Of a stretch of DNA of 64,000 bases, positions 41,835 to 51,436 are shown piece by piece; position 1 is the stretch's first letter, and every line of letters starts with the position of its first letter. The translations under genes and the position numbers were made by a program. The notes under the pieces were generated by a model. The model did no database searches and was not told the origin of the DNA. It was given only the letters and a program-made list of their open reading frames with translations. The stretch comes from a virus, in IMG/VR virus record IMGVR_UViG_3300047157_000162, positions 1 to 64,000 of that record. The stretch is one strand, 5' to 3'.

Positions 41835-42833
41835 TTATCTTGTAGGCTCTGGATTTAAAACAAACTTAACAGAAGCATCATTATTTACCCCGTAGAATTG
41901 ACCTCTTGGTATAGGATTATTGCTATTATCAGTTAAAGAGTAATGCTTATATCCAGAATCTAAATTAGTTGTATAAAATTGTCCCTGAGAGCCAAACATA
42001 AAACTAGGTTTATATGTGTAAAAACTATTCCATCCATTTATATTTTCACTAAATGACAATGTTTTATAGTCTCCATTTGATTGCTGTAAAGACATTGTAT
42101 AACTTTTATTATATATATCATAACCACCTATAATCTTACCTGTTGATGAAACTAAACCAGATTGATCTCTGAAAAAATCAACCATACCATAGTTAGATAT
42201 TTCGGTTATTCCATCCATAGATAATCTAAGTACAGCATTTCTATTTCTGTCAGCAAAGTACTTTTGATAACCATAAACAGCAAAAGATTCAGGATTTGTA
42301 GATATACCAAATTCACCGGCATAGGCTATTATTTGACCTATAACTAATTTAGCAGATGTTGTTATAGCACCGCCTTCAGCAGAGTATATAGCGTCTTTAT
42401 CTATTAAAGCTCTATTTACTTTTCTTTCTTGAAATATAATTAAGTTAGTATCTTCAGCATAAAGCTTTTGTATACTACCATTAATAGGATCTACACTCCT
42501 AGTTATTTCTTCTGCAACACTAAACTCATTAGTTCTATTTATACCTGTTCTTGAATTTAATACACCTGAATATATTAATGAATTTGAAAGCCTTGATTGA
42601 TTATCGTTATCTTCAACTAAATAAGCTTTAACCCCGTAATCAGTGGATGTATTATTGTAACCTCCCCTAATTCTAGATTCCTCAATATACCAGTCTTGAT
42701 CAGCGTCTTCTACTTGAGGAGCTGACCATGGTAACGATGTAATAGTATTATCCACCAAATCTTCATAAGGTACATCAGATATCTTTTTAACCGCGTAAGC
42801 GTTAAAGTATGGTACTTCAAGTGTTATAGACAT
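41835..42833 (-). CDS. Structural protein paired with the stabilisation protein
   Basis: A 332-residue beta-rich protein: MSITLEVPYFNAYAVKKISD, then IQKLYAEDTNLIIFQERKVN, AYAGEFGISTNPESFAVYGY and YFADRNRNAVLRLSMDGITE. These phrases (NLIIFQERKVSR, GISKNPESFA, DRNRNAVLRLS) recur in podovirus tail-hub or stabilisation proteins of Bacteroidetes phages. It is probably the second half of a bipartite protein whose first half is the 1392-aa product just upstream, and its own C-terminus continues in a shifted frame to about 41430. Confidence 0.7.
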   Translation of the reverse strand: MSITLEVPYFNAYAVKKISDVPYEDLVDNTITSLPWSAPQVEDADQDWYIEESRIRGGYNNTSTDYGVKAYLVEDNDNQSRLSNSLIYSGVLNSRTGINRTNEFSVAEEITRSVDPINGSIQKLYAEDTNLIIFQERKVNRALIDKDAIYSAEGGAITTSAKLVIGQIIAYAGEFGISTNPESFAVYGYQKYFADRNRNAVLRLSMDGITEISNYGMVDFFRDQSGLVSSTGKIIGGYDIYNKSYTMSLQQSNGDYKTLSFSENINGWNSFYTYKPSFMFGSQGQFYTTNLDSGYKHYSLTDNSNNPIPRGQFYGVNNDASVKFVLNPEPTR

Positions 42834-42863
42834 ATTGTATTTATTACTTGTTTTTTAATTTTA

Positions 42864-45800
42864 TTACGGTCCACAGCTGCTACCTGGGCCTTGCGAATAT
42901 ACAGCATCTCCAAATTTTACATGGAAAATTCCTGCATTAGTACTACCATTACAGTTAGCACCTGCCATTTTAGAAGCAATAACCCTGTATTCTCCAACAG
43001 CATCAAATTCCCAATAATCCTCAACAAAAGTAGGTCCGCTATTATCGATTGATATTCTTTTATATCCTATAGGTGATCCAAAAGTATTACCATTTGCTAA
43101 TTGAGCTGTAGCCCAAGAAGAACTACTTGTTGCTCTGTATTGAACTAAATAATCAACATATACATCATCACTTAAAACTGTTTCTCTTTGTAAGTAAGGT
43201 TTTATATACATTTTACCTTGTGTTAAAGCACCTGTTGTTTTAGGGTTAAAAGTAGATCTGTATTTAGCATTATATATTTTATTTGGAGGGTATGCCGTAT
43301 TAAATGGTGTCCCTGCATAAGTACCACTAACTTGCTCATTAGTTCCGTAAGCAAGGAATTGATATTCTATATTTTCATTACACTCAGCGTTCGTGCCTCC
43401 TTGTCTTCCCGCGCATATAGTTTGCGGTACCGGATCTGTACCAACAGTAAATGAAATAGTACACGTATTTGATAAGCCGAAGCCGTTAGCATCTGTAACT
43501 TTAACAATTATGCTATACACATTTTCGTTAACCAAAGTACCTGAGTTTGCCGTTAAAGCACCTGAAGAACTTATACTAAATCCATTTAATATAGCTTGAG
43601 CGTTGCTTGAATCTAGCTCAAAAATTAACTGACTTTCTTCGTTTCCACCTGCAACATTGCTTCCGTTTTCAGCTTCAAAGCTATAAATAGCAGTAGTTCC
43701 TGTAGTTATTCCTGTTAAAGTAAGAGGGCAACTAGCAGGTAAAATGAAAGAAGGTTGAACATTGGTAAGCGTTGCAGTGTATGTTGTATTATCAGTGTAT
43801 TCTTCTCCAGCAGTTGGTTCGTATACTGTTTGAAAAGTTAAATTATAAACATCATTTGAAGGATTACTAGTTGAACTTTCACTGTACCAGAAATATGATC
43901 CAGCGGCTGTTTTTAATTGGTACTCCGCATCTATATTTGAATAGACTAATTGAAATTGATTGGCTATATTGTTATTTTGTCCTACATCACTAGCTCTATA
44001 AGCTGATAATATAGCAGGTGAAGATGTAAACAAAGCATTATTTGTTATATTAACACCAGAACCATCTTTCCATATTATATTACTACCGCCTATTTGACTT
44101 CCAGGAGCAAGACTTTCTGGGAAAGAAGCAAAGTTATTTCCATCAATACCTATAATTCCTGAATATTGACTATTTATTATTTCATTCAAAACACCGACCT
44201 TACCCTGTAGTGAAGTTTCGTAGAATAATTCTAGAACTGACTCAAATGGTTTTGTTTCAGCTATTGATAAAAATGGCTGCATACTTACTATAAGTCCATT
44301 AGCTGTTGTTCTATCTCTGTCTGTTGTGTAAGCACCTATAGGGCCAGGATTAGTTGGTGTTATTCCAGTTTTAGGTGTTTTTCCATTTTGTGTAGTGCTT
44401 ATTTGCACTATAAAGGGGTTAGAATCTGAATCGTATAATGGCTGTAGCTTTGGTGCTTGCCCCCAAGGTATAGAACCAACAAACCTTGTAACTTCTTCAT
44501 TAGGTGTTACTGTAACGTCAGTAAATTGCACAGTAGCTCCGTATTCTCCCTCGGGAGCATCTGCAACAAAAGGAATAGCTGAAATTTCTAAATCTCTAAC
44601 TGTTGATATAGTAGTTACTCTTTGACTTAATAAATCTGGGTAATACTGTTTATTCCAAGGTGTAAATTTTTGAGGATATCCATAAGGTCTATTACCAGCT
44701 GTTGCATTTGTATTTATAGCTGGATTATTTACTCTTATAAAAAGAGTTTCACTACTACTATATTCTCTATCATTAGGCCCTACTTCGTTTAAATCTCTAG
44801 GTACTTTATTTATATTGTCACTAAGTAATACAGAGAAAGATGTTTTATCTTTTTCTGTTGAATTTAGTATAGGATAACCGTTTACAAAACCAGGCAGATA
44901 TACATTGTAGTATTCTTGCTCTTGTTGTTTAACAACTATTTTGTATGAATACCAACCTAAAGGATTATAAGCACTAGATGTAGGGTCACCATTGTATACC
45001 CCGGGCTGACCTCCTGTGTTTTCAGTACCTATAGCAGAATCTATCCTAACGCTTAAAGCATCACCTAGCCAATCTATAACCTTAGAGTTGTTTTCTTGTT
45101 GAGCATACGTTTTGTATGGTGCATATACGGTTGATCCACCTTCTTCATTTTCATTGTAGTCATGTGAAGATAATACAACATTTGATTGCCTACCGTATCT
45201 ATCAACCAATATAAAACCTACTTGATAAGTTCTGTTTTGTTTTAAAGTGTGAGCTGGATATTCTACTGTATTAGTACTATAAGCATCTCTATCTTTTACT
45301 ATAGCAGCATAAGGTATATTAGGTGGACTTGAATGTTTATCTATGTAATTACCATAAACAACCCTATTTCCTATAATTTCTTGTGACAATGCTTTCACAG
45401 GTACTTTGTCATATACCCTAGTAATGTCGTCGCCGGGAAGTGTTTTATATGGCTTACTAGAAGCATAGTTGTAAGGGTAGTAATAAGTGTCATTATCCCC
45501 GTGAACAGGATCATACCACTCTATATATTCTAAAGCGGTTGACTTGTTAGGCAGGTTTATTATATCTACAGTATTTAAAACCTTTACAGCTAGAGCATCA
45601 GACTCTTTATAAAGTATATCTATATCTTTTATTAAAAGATTATCTATGTTTTGTTGTAGCGTATTATAAGGAAGAGGTATTTTTAATAGTATATTTTGAA
45701 CATTGTTTTCAAACCATGCAATTATAGTTGATTTGTAAGCATCATCCATGTCCTCGGTTAAAGATTTTCCTCCTCCACCAAAGTTACTAAATTGTTTAGG

Positions 45801-47042
45801 TATAAATATAGGTTGTGTAAAAGGAGCCATTAAAGAATGTTCATTATCTTCAAACTTAAACCTGTAACTAAATCTAACAAATTTATCTTCTAAGAATTTA
45901 GAATTAGAGTCTTGTTGAGACCACAAAGGATCGTAGTCTTTATTAACACCTAGCTTAATAAAAGCAGATGCGGGTATCGGTAAATTTATAGGCGCATTAG
46001 ATAACGTAATTTGCCAATCCAGAGTGTCTCCCCCGAAACCTGTCGCTGTGGTTGCGCTTGTTATAGAGGTATTATTTGGTAGATAATTAACTGCGCCAGC
46101 TACATCAGTTATCACGACTAAATCACCTAATTTAGGTATAACAGATGCTTCTCCGTTTAAAGCCGGTAAAGTTACTTGATAAATAGTAGCAACACCGGTG
46201 CCTGATGTAGTAAAAGATTGTATCTTAATACCGTTAGAATTATATTCGTTTGTTTTGTTAGTAGCTGTTGACCTTGTTATAGATAATTTTTCACCAAGAC
46301 TAACAGTCACTGACTTTGATAAAGTTATTGTATTAGCTACTCCTCCTGGATTTACCGATACAACGTATACTCTATTGTCCCATCCACTAGGCACTGTTAT
46401 TGTTTCTAATGGAAACACTGCATCACCTGGATTTATACCAGTAGAGTCACTTACACTTACAGTACTAGATGTTACTGCAGATGACGCTGTAACAACAATT
46501 CTATCTATAGTTATAATAGGCTCACAAGGAGCATACTTAGCTACGGATATTTGATCTTCTTTTGTATAATGATTAGTATTTTTAGCTAGCGTTACGTTTA
46601 TTTTACGAGGTTGGTTTAAGTTATCTGTGAAAAATAAAAGATCTTCCACTAAGTTAACTCCAATTACTGGAAACGACTGATTAAAATTTAAAAAAGCACC
46701 ACTTACTAGTGTTTCTTTGTTATAATTACCAGATAAAGATAACTCGTATATATAATTATTTGAAGAACTGTTGTATGTTCCACTTGCATCATTGTGATCA
46801 GTTGCAAAAATAAACACCCTATTGTTAGATTCGTCTACATAAAAACCTATTATAATAGCTGAATTTTCTGTTTGTGATATTGATTTATTACCTAAAATAT
46901 TTTCAAATTCACCAACGGTAGAACCCTCTGATCTGCTTAAGCAAAGGTTAATAGCTTCTCTATATTCACCGTTAGGTAATATACGAGAGTCAAGATCTTG
47001 ATTCATCTTGCCTTTAAGAAATGTATTTTTAATTTCAGCCAT
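42864..47042 (-). CDS. Tail stabilisation / tubular protein, crAss-like type (1392 aa)
   Basis: Begins MAEIKNTFLKGKMNQDLDSR, then ILPNGEYREAINLCLSRSEG and TVGEFENILGN. The opening GKMNxDLDxRxxPNGEYRxA is the mark of the stabilisation proteins of crAss-like and related marine podoviruses, which sit at the portal-tail junction. The body is a large beta protein. Near residue 1100-1220 there is a cadherin-like segment (NSNAQAILNGFSISSSGALT-like) and a Cys-containing C-terminal beta domain. No frame break is visible over 4.2 kb. Confidence 0.8.
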   Translation of the reverse strand: MAEIKNTFLKGKMNQDLDSRILPNGEYREAINLCLSRSEGSTVGEFENILGNKSISQTENSAIIIGFYVDESNNRVFIFATDHNDASGTYNSSSNNYIYELSLSGNYNKETLVSGAFLNFNQSFPVIGVNLVEDLLFFTDNLNQPRKINVTLAKNTNHYTKEDQISVAKYAPCEPIITIDRIVVTASSAVTSSTVSVSDSTGINPGDAVFPLETITVPSGWDNRVYVVSVNPGGVANTITLSKSVTVSLGEKLSITRSTATNKTNEYNSNGIKIQSFTTSGTGVATIYQVTLPALNGEASVIPKLGDLVVITDVAGAVNYLPNNTSITSATTATGFGGDTLDWQITLSNAPINLPIPASAFIKLGVNKDYDPLWSQQDSNSKFLEDKFVRFSYRFKFEDNEHSLMAPFTQPIFIPKQFSNFGGGGKSLTEDMDDAYKSTIIAWFENNVQNILLKIPLPYNTLQQNIDNLLIKDIDILYKESDALAVKVLNTVDIINLPNKSTALEYIEWYDPVHGDNDTYYYPYNYASSKPYKTLPGDDITRVYDKVPVKALSQEIIGNRVVYGNYIDKHSSPPNIPYAAIVKDRDAYSTNTVEYPAHTLKQNRTYQVGFILVDRYGRQSNVVLSSHDYNENEEGGSTVYAPYKTYAQQENNSKVIDWLGDALSVRIDSAIGTENTGGQPGVYNGDPTSSAYNPLGWYSYKIVVKQQEQEYYNVYLPGFVNGYPILNSTEKDKTSFSVLLSDNINKVPRDLNEVGPNDREYSSSETLFIRVNNPAINTNATAGNRPYGYPQKFTPWNKQYYPDLLSQRVTTISTVRDLEISAIPFVADAPEGEYGATVQFTDVTVTPNEEVTRFVGSIPWGQAPKLQPLYDSDSNPFIVQISTTQNGKTPKTGITPTNPGPIGAYTTDRDRTTANGLIVSMQPFLSIAETKPFESVLELFYETSLQGKVGVLNEIINSQYSGIIGIDGNNFASFPESLAPGSQIGGSNIIWKDGSGVNITNNALFTSSPAILSAYRASDVGQNNNIANQFQLVYSNIDAEYQLKTAAGSYFWYSESSTSNPSNDVYNLTFQTVYEPTAGEEYTDNTTYTATLTNVQPSFILPASCPLTLTGITTGTTAIYSFEAENGSNVAGGNEESQLIFELDSSNAQAILNGFSISSSGALTANSGTLVNENVYSIIVKVTDANGFGLSNTCTISFTVGTDPVPQTICAGRQGGTNAECNENIEYQFLAYGTNEQVSGTYAGTPFNTAYPPNKIYNAKYRSTFNPKTTGALTQGKMYIKPYLQRETVLSDDVYVDYLVQYRATSSSSWATAQLANGNTFGSPIGYKRISIDNSGPTFVEDYWEFDAVGEYRVIASKMAGANCNGSTNAGIFHVKFGDAVYSQGPGSSCGP

Positions 47043-47048
47043 TTAATT

Positions 47049-48251
47049 CTAGTGTTTTATCCATTTAGATTTACCTCTCATTACTTGAACTATTTCATCA
47101 AGTTTTATATTTGATAATCTTAATTTAGCATTTCTTAATTTAGCGCTTCTCTCTTGCTTTAATCTTCTAACTATATATTCAGGTTGGTTTATTCTAGAAG
47201 CTACGATAGCGTGGCTTATATGAGCATATAGAGCCTCTTCTGCTAACTTAGGAACTTGAGTGTCCATATCGTAAGCTAATCCGTCAGATATATACTCTAA
47301 AACTATAAGTGCACCAGCTAAATTACTCGAGAAAGACATCTTGCCTTCTCTGTGGTTTATAGTAAACCATCCGTTTACTTGAGCATACTGAGGATCTAAT
47401 CCGTAGTTTTGACCTAAAAGCTGTTCATCCCATCCCCAATTGTCATATCCTTCGTTATATAAATCTTCTACATTATCTTGATTTATCAAAGTATCATCTG
47501 CTGTTCGCCATCTTTCTTCTGTTATCGATGTTCCCTCAACGTTGTTACCAAAGTTATCTTGTGTTGGTACACCTTTAGAGTCTTGTATTGGGTTTTCAAA
47601 TGGGTTTGTAGTTAAATTGTTTGCAGGATATATAGGTCTTTTAACACCTAATTGATCTATCCAAGATACAGCTGTGTAGTTTACATAATCTTGCGGTATC
47701 ACAACACTTAATTCAGGGGGTATATTTAATTCTTGTGACTTTATACTTTTTAATGTATCATAGCTAAATTCCTGCATTCCACGTTTAGCGTGAAATATTA
47801 TATCAGTTCTTTTACAACTAGGTATTAATTTACCTGTTCCAACATAAGCTATTTGAAAGTTATTTATTACATCTTCTAAAGATATGTAACTGTAACTACC
47901 GTAATTTTCTTCAACAGTATTACCATAAGCATCTCTGTTTCCGTATTCACCACCGCTTAATATTTTTAATTGAACAACAATACTTGTATTAGCTGCTAAA
48001 TTACCTGTAAATGTTATTGTATTACCTGATACAGTATAAGCTGAAGTGTATTCTGTATATGTTAAAACACCGGCGTTTGCGGTGTATAACTTAAAATTAT
48101 TTAAAGCGTAGTTTTGCTGAAGAGGATCATAACTACCAAATACTAGTTCAGTATCAAATGTAGTTGTGAAGGCTTGCCCAGCACCAGCTGCAGATAAGAA
48201 CTTTTGTACACCTGCGTAATATTGCTGATTATTTTCTGTAATTAAGCCCAT
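47049..48251 (-). CDS. Ring / head-tail connector protein (400 aa)
   Basis: The N-terminal ~120 residues form a beta domain (MGLITENNQQYYAGVQKFLS). The rest holds the conserved connector core CKRTDIIFHAKRGMQEFSYD and ISDGLAYDMDTQVPKLAEEA, then RNAKLRLSNIKLDEIVQVMR and GKSKWIKH at the C-terminus. These are the marks of the ring proteins next to the stabilisation protein in crAss-like and flavobacterial podoviruses. The N-terminal beta domain appears to be an addition to the shorter family core. Role: neck assembly below the portal. Confidence 0.75.
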   Translation of the reverse strand: MGLITENNQQYYAGVQKFLSAAGAGQAFTTTFDTELVFGSYDPLQQNYALNNFKLYTANAGVLTYTEYTSAYTVSGNTITFTGNLAANTSIVVQLKILSGGEYGNRDAYGNTVEENYGSYSYISLEDVINNFQIAYVGTGKLIPSCKRTDIIFHAKRGMQEFSYDTLKSIKSQELNIPPELSVVIPQDYVNYTAVSWIDQLGVKRPIYPANNLTTNPFENPIQDSKGVPTQDNFGNNVEGTSITEERWRTADDTLINQDNVEDLYNEGYDNWGWDEQLLGQNYGLDPQYAQVNGWFTINHREGKMSFSSNLAGALIVLEYISDGLAYDMDTQVPKLAEEALYAHISHAIVASRINQPEYIVRRLKQERSAKLRNAKLRLSNIKLDEIVQVMRGKSKWIKH

Positions 48252-48257
48252 GTATTA

Positions 48258-48953
48258 TTAAGATTTTTCGTTTATGTCTTCTTGTTGTATTTTTTGAGCT
48301 GCTACTTGTATTATAGTAGGATCTTGTATTATAACACCTGAGTATAATAATATACCTGTAACAACATCAACTTGCTCAGATGGATGTAGTTCAAAGTTTA
48401 CTGAAGAACTAGCGTCATAGATATATTGCCCTAAGCTACCAACTGAATATCCCCAATTTATCATTGAAGGTTGTTTCAAGTAAGATACTTGAATATTAGA
48501 TGTTATGCTTGTTGGATATACACTTATTTTAGTGTCTTCGTATAAAAATACAGGTTGTTTTTTAGTTGGTGCAAGTAATGGTGCTTTCTTTATTTTGTAC
48601 CATTTGTTTCTTTCTACCATTTGAGCTTCAATAGTATCGTCGTAGATAACAGTACCTAGCCTATAAAAGTTTGGCAATGAAGCAGTTGTGAAGTGATCTA
48701 CTGAAAAAGTAGGTGTAGCTATTGTTTTAAATATATCTAGTTTTTCTTCTAGGTTTTTAACTCTGTTAGCATACTCGTTGTCATTTTCAGGTATACGTAA
48801 CTGTTGATTCAGATCACTCATATATTTTTCAAATATACCTTGCTGAACTTGATTACCTACTTTATTAAACTCGTCTGGAGTTATATAACCTCTTTGCTGT
48901 TGGTTAAGTATTAATAAGACAGTTTTATAAACTAAATCTACATTTATAGCCAT
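48258..48953 (-). CDS. Ring / neck protein (231 aa)
   Basis: MAINVDLVYKTVLLILNQQQ then RGYITPDEFNKVGNQVQQGI; later YLKQPSMINWGYS and ASSSVNFELHPSEQVDVVTG. The N-terminal GYITPDEFN and C-terminal FELHPSEQ marks identify a conserved neck protein of marine Bacteroidetes phages encoded between the capsid and connector genes. It is helical at both ends and probably forms a ring at the head-tail joint. The exact ring layer is not known. Confidence 0.7.
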   Translation of the reverse strand: MAINVDLVYKTVLLILNQQQRGYITPDEFNKVGNQVQQGIFEKYMSDLNQQLRIPENDNEYANRVKNLEEKLDIFKTIATPTFSVDHFTTASLPNFYRLGTVIYDDTIEAQMVERNKWYKIKKAPLLAPTKKQPVFLYEDTKISVYPTSITSNIQVSYLKQPSMINWGYSVGSLGQYIYDASSSVNFELHPSEQVDVVTGILLYSGVIIQDPTIIQVAAQKIQQEDINEKS

Positions 48954-49019
48954 TATTTATTTTTTTATTATAATACCAGCCAGCCACGTTAAGTGACCAG
49001 CTAATATTAATATTACATG

Positions 49020-49088
49020 TTATTCTAAGTTTTTCTCTACTGACCTATAAACTTCTACGCCTTCATCGGTTTTAAAGTAAGCTGCCAT
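49020..49088 (-). CDS. Possible very small peptide (22 aa)
   Basis: MAAYFKTDEGVEVYRSVEKN followed by LE. It starts inside the end of the 49072 gene. It reads like a protein N-terminus that has been cut short, so it may be a remnant or the start of a gene lost by an indel. Weak evidence. Confidence 0.25.
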   Translation of the reverse strand: MAAYFKTDEGVEVYRSVEKNLE

Positions 49089-49863
49089 TGCAGAGTATGG
49101 GATTTTCATCAAAAGGTACAGTCATTAACTTTCTACCGTTTGATCCCCAAGTAAATGTTCTTTGATCTTGTGACAATTTAATAATACCCATTTCGGAAGC
49201 TTTTATAGCTATGTTTCTTAATTGTACATTATCGTCATTTGCTAATTCCATAAACAAATCTGGTTGTCTTTTAGCAAACAATAATAGATCTCTCTTTAGT
49301 TCTTTAGTTGTCATGGTTGAAACTTTAGACCCTAACTCAACGCGAAGTATTGCTTCAGCATCATCAACATCCATAGTTCTTGCAGCCATCATTGCATCTA
49401 TTTGAACTTCTAAATCTTCTAATTCATCTTCGGCTATAGCTACTGGATTATGCTCGTAGTATTTATTACCTAATAATGGATGATATAAAGATAGTAATTT
49501 TTGTAAGTTTTGTTGTTCCTTTTTAACATAAAGAGCACCATCTTTAAACATTATATGCCCTAATGTTGCTTGACCGTTTTGTTCATCTATAAAAGGAGAG
49601 TTTTGATTGGTTGCATACCTAATCTCTCTTTGAATACCTTTTTCTTTATCAAAATATAACAAAGGATGTCTTGATGTATGTTTTGATGAAATTGTAAGAG
49701 TTAGAGGCGCTTGACCTATAACTATATACATTCTATCTTTTATTTCCCAACTTGGTTTTGCTGGTTCTTGTTTTTTTGGAGCAGTCATTACTTCTTGCTC
49801 TTGTACTATTTCTTTATTTGCTACAGGCTTTTTAGCTGTAGGCTTTTTTGCATTTGCTGCCAT
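49072..49863 (-). CDS. Capsid-cluster protein of unknown function (263 aa)
   Basis: The first 35 residues are Lys/Pro/Ala-rich (MAANAKKPTAKKPVANKEIV). A beta domain follows (SWEIKDRMYIVIGQAPLTLT, then DKEKGIQREIRYATNQNSPF), with an acidic helical part (AIAEDELEDLEVQIDAMMAA) and the end GRKLMTVPFDENPI. It lies immediately downstream of the major capsid gene where head-decoration or head-completion proteins are usually encoded. No family is recognised with confidence. Confidence 0.6.
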   Translation of the reverse strand: MAANAKKPTAKKPVANKEIVQEQEVMTAPKKQEPAKPSWEIKDRMYIVIGQAPLTLTISSKHTSRHPLLYFDKEKGIQREIRYATNQNSPFIDEQNGQATLGHIMFKDGALYVKKEQQNLQKLLSLYHPLLGNKYYEHNPVAIAEDELEDLEVQIDAMMAARTMDVDDAEAILRVELGSKVSTMTTKELKRDLLLFAKRQPDLFMELANDDNVQLRNIAIKASEMGIIKLSQDQRTFTWGSNGRKLMTVPFDENPILCNGSLL

Positions 49864-49949
49864 AATATAATATAATAAAATTTTTAATAAGAGTAATAAT
49901 TACCCCTGTCAGTTCAACAAGGGTAACTACTACATTAATTTAATCGGTA

Positions 49950-50915
49950 CTAGTCTGTGAATAACACAAAGTTGTTAGCCGCTTGAGTCACTAAACATCT
50001 TTCAGATAAGAAGTGAACCTCCATAGCATCTAAATCAGAAGTAGCAGCGCCACCTACAGATCCAGTGATCCAGTTTTTCATTCTTCTATCATCAGCTTGA
50101 GAAGCTCTATATCTTACGTGTAAGAAAGGTCTTCTGATGTTAGTTCCTAATATTTGATCGTAAACTGTAGAAGTTCCAGCAGGTACTAATACTCCTTCGA
50201 TTCCAGCATCAGCAACACCTCCACGAGTAGAAGCATCGTTTAAGTATTTCCAGTCAGTTTTGTAGAAGTCATAAGAACCTCTTCTGAATCCAGAGAAACC
50301 TAAGTTCAATGCCATTTCTTCAGAATTTTCGAATACACCAAAAGAACTACCACCGTTGTAAGCAGCTGTTCCAGCTTGTTGTCCAACTCCAGCTAACATA
50401 TCATCAAAGTCTAGAGAAGTTTCTCTATTTAAGAATAACATGTTTTCTTCGATAGCTCCTTGAGTATCTAAGTTTTTAAGAATTGAATCAAACTGAGCTA
50501 AACCAGTTGCTGCAGTAAAGTCTACTAATACATTTCCACGGCTTTTAACAGCAGCGAAAAGACCTTCAGTACCTTTAGCGGTTGTAGTTGAACTTCCAGA
50601 TTTTAATTCACCTTCTACCATAGACATTTCTAAGTAGTCTTCAAAACGTAATCTTGTTTCAGATTCAGCTTTTAAGTACCATAAGAAACCTCCTTGACCA
50701 GACTCAGTAGCTACTTCAACCCATCCAATCTGAGCAGTGTCAGATCCGTTGATTGCATACTTGTCTTTAATGATAATAGGAGAGTTAGAATATTGAGTGA
50801 AAGAAGGTGTTACAGAAATTCTGTTAGCATCTCCAGTTCCTTTTCCGTACTCAGATCCATATACAAAGATTTTAAGATTTGGTGCACCAGTTACTAAATC
50901 AACATCAGTTCCACG
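49950..50915 (-). CDS. Major capsid protein, C-terminal two-thirds (frame broken)
   Basis: This frame is open from about 50915. It reads RGTDVDLVTGAPNLKIFVYG, then QYSNSPIIIKDKYAINGSD, GGFLWYLKAESETRLRFEDY, MSMVEGELKSG and onward to FLSERCLVTQAANNFVLFTD. It is the direct continuation of the N-terminal part at 50894-51421. The join lies at a T4 run at 50916-50919 (AAAA in the coding strand), where one extra A would restore a single protein of about 490 residues. Content and place identify the HK97-fold major capsid protein. The first ATG in this piece is at 50627, which is not a likely true start. Confidence 0.8.
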   Translation of the reverse strand, partial: RGTDVDLVTGAPNLKIFVYGSEYGKGTGDANRISVTPSFTQYSNSPIIIKDKYAINGSDTAQIGWVEVATESGQGGFLWYLKAESETRLRFEDYLEMSMVEGELKSGSSTTTAKGTEGLFAAVKSRGNVLVDFTAATGLAQFDSILKNLDTQGAIEENMLFLNRETSLDFDDMLAGVGQQAGTAAYNGGSSFGVFENSEEMALNLGFSGFRRGSYDFYKTDWKYLNDASTRGGVADAGIEGVLVPAGTSTVYDQILGTNIRRPFLHVRYRASQADDRRMKNWITGSVGGAATSDLDAMEVHFLSERCLVTQAANNFVLFTD

Positions 50916-51421
50916 TTTTGATCTACTGCTTCTTGAGTATAAGGTGCTACAGTTAATTCACCAGCTGCTAAAGAGCTACCAGGAGTTGCTCCAGAAGCAA
51001 CAACGTAACAGTTTAATTCTGCCCCATTTGCTGGATTCATCACTACAATTGTAGAACCAGGAGATACAACATTTTGAATAAGAGTTGCTCCAGATCCTCC
51101 AACAGGAATAGTTAAAGTAGAAACTTTAGATGGAGTTGTACCTGTTACAGCGGCTGTTACATTCTCGTAAGAGATGTGTAATCTATTTTGCTCAGACCAT
51201 ACTACTTGATCAGAAGTCATTGGCATTTCAGCTCCTACCATTCTTAAGAAACCACCTAAGGTTCTGTTTCCATAACGCTCTACTTCAGCTTCATAGATTT
51301 CTGGTAAGTACTGTTGTGCGAAATCATTCGTACCATCAGTAAAGTTTAAATAATTGCCTTCTAAGGCTTGCTTTTTTTGCGTTGGGATTAAGCTTCCAAA
51401 CGCTGGGCTTACATTTGCCAT
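50894..51421 (-). CDS. Major capsid protein, N-terminal part
   Basis: A 175-residue piece beginning MANVSPAFGSLIPTQKKQAL and containing NDFAQQYLPEIYEAEVERYG and RTLGGFLRMVGAEMPMTSDQ, marks of the HK97-type capsid proteins of marine Bacteroidetes phages. It ends EAVDQNVELMLI only because the frame is lost near 50917; the neighbouring frame continues EAVDQ-xRGTDVDLV. It follows the scaffold gene, as expected. No canonical slippery heptamer is present at the junction, so a homopolymer error or true mutation is likelier than programmed frameshifting. Confidence 0.8.
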   Translation of the reverse strand: MANVSPAFGSLIPTQKKQALEGNYLNFTDGTNDFAQQYLPEIYEAEVERYGNRTLGGFLRMVGAEMPMTSDQVVWSEQNRLHISYENVTAAVTGTTPSKVSTLTIPVGGSGATLIQNVVSPGSTIVVMNPANGAELNCYVVASGATPGSSLAAGELTVAPYTQEAVDQNVELMLI

Positions 51422-51436
51422 AATTTTTTAATTTTT

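Noticed and set aside
50910-50925. Programmed -1 frameshifting in the major capsid gene
   Set aside because: No X-XXY-YYZ heptamer or obvious downstream pseudoknot is visible, and similar one-base breaks occur in several other genes.
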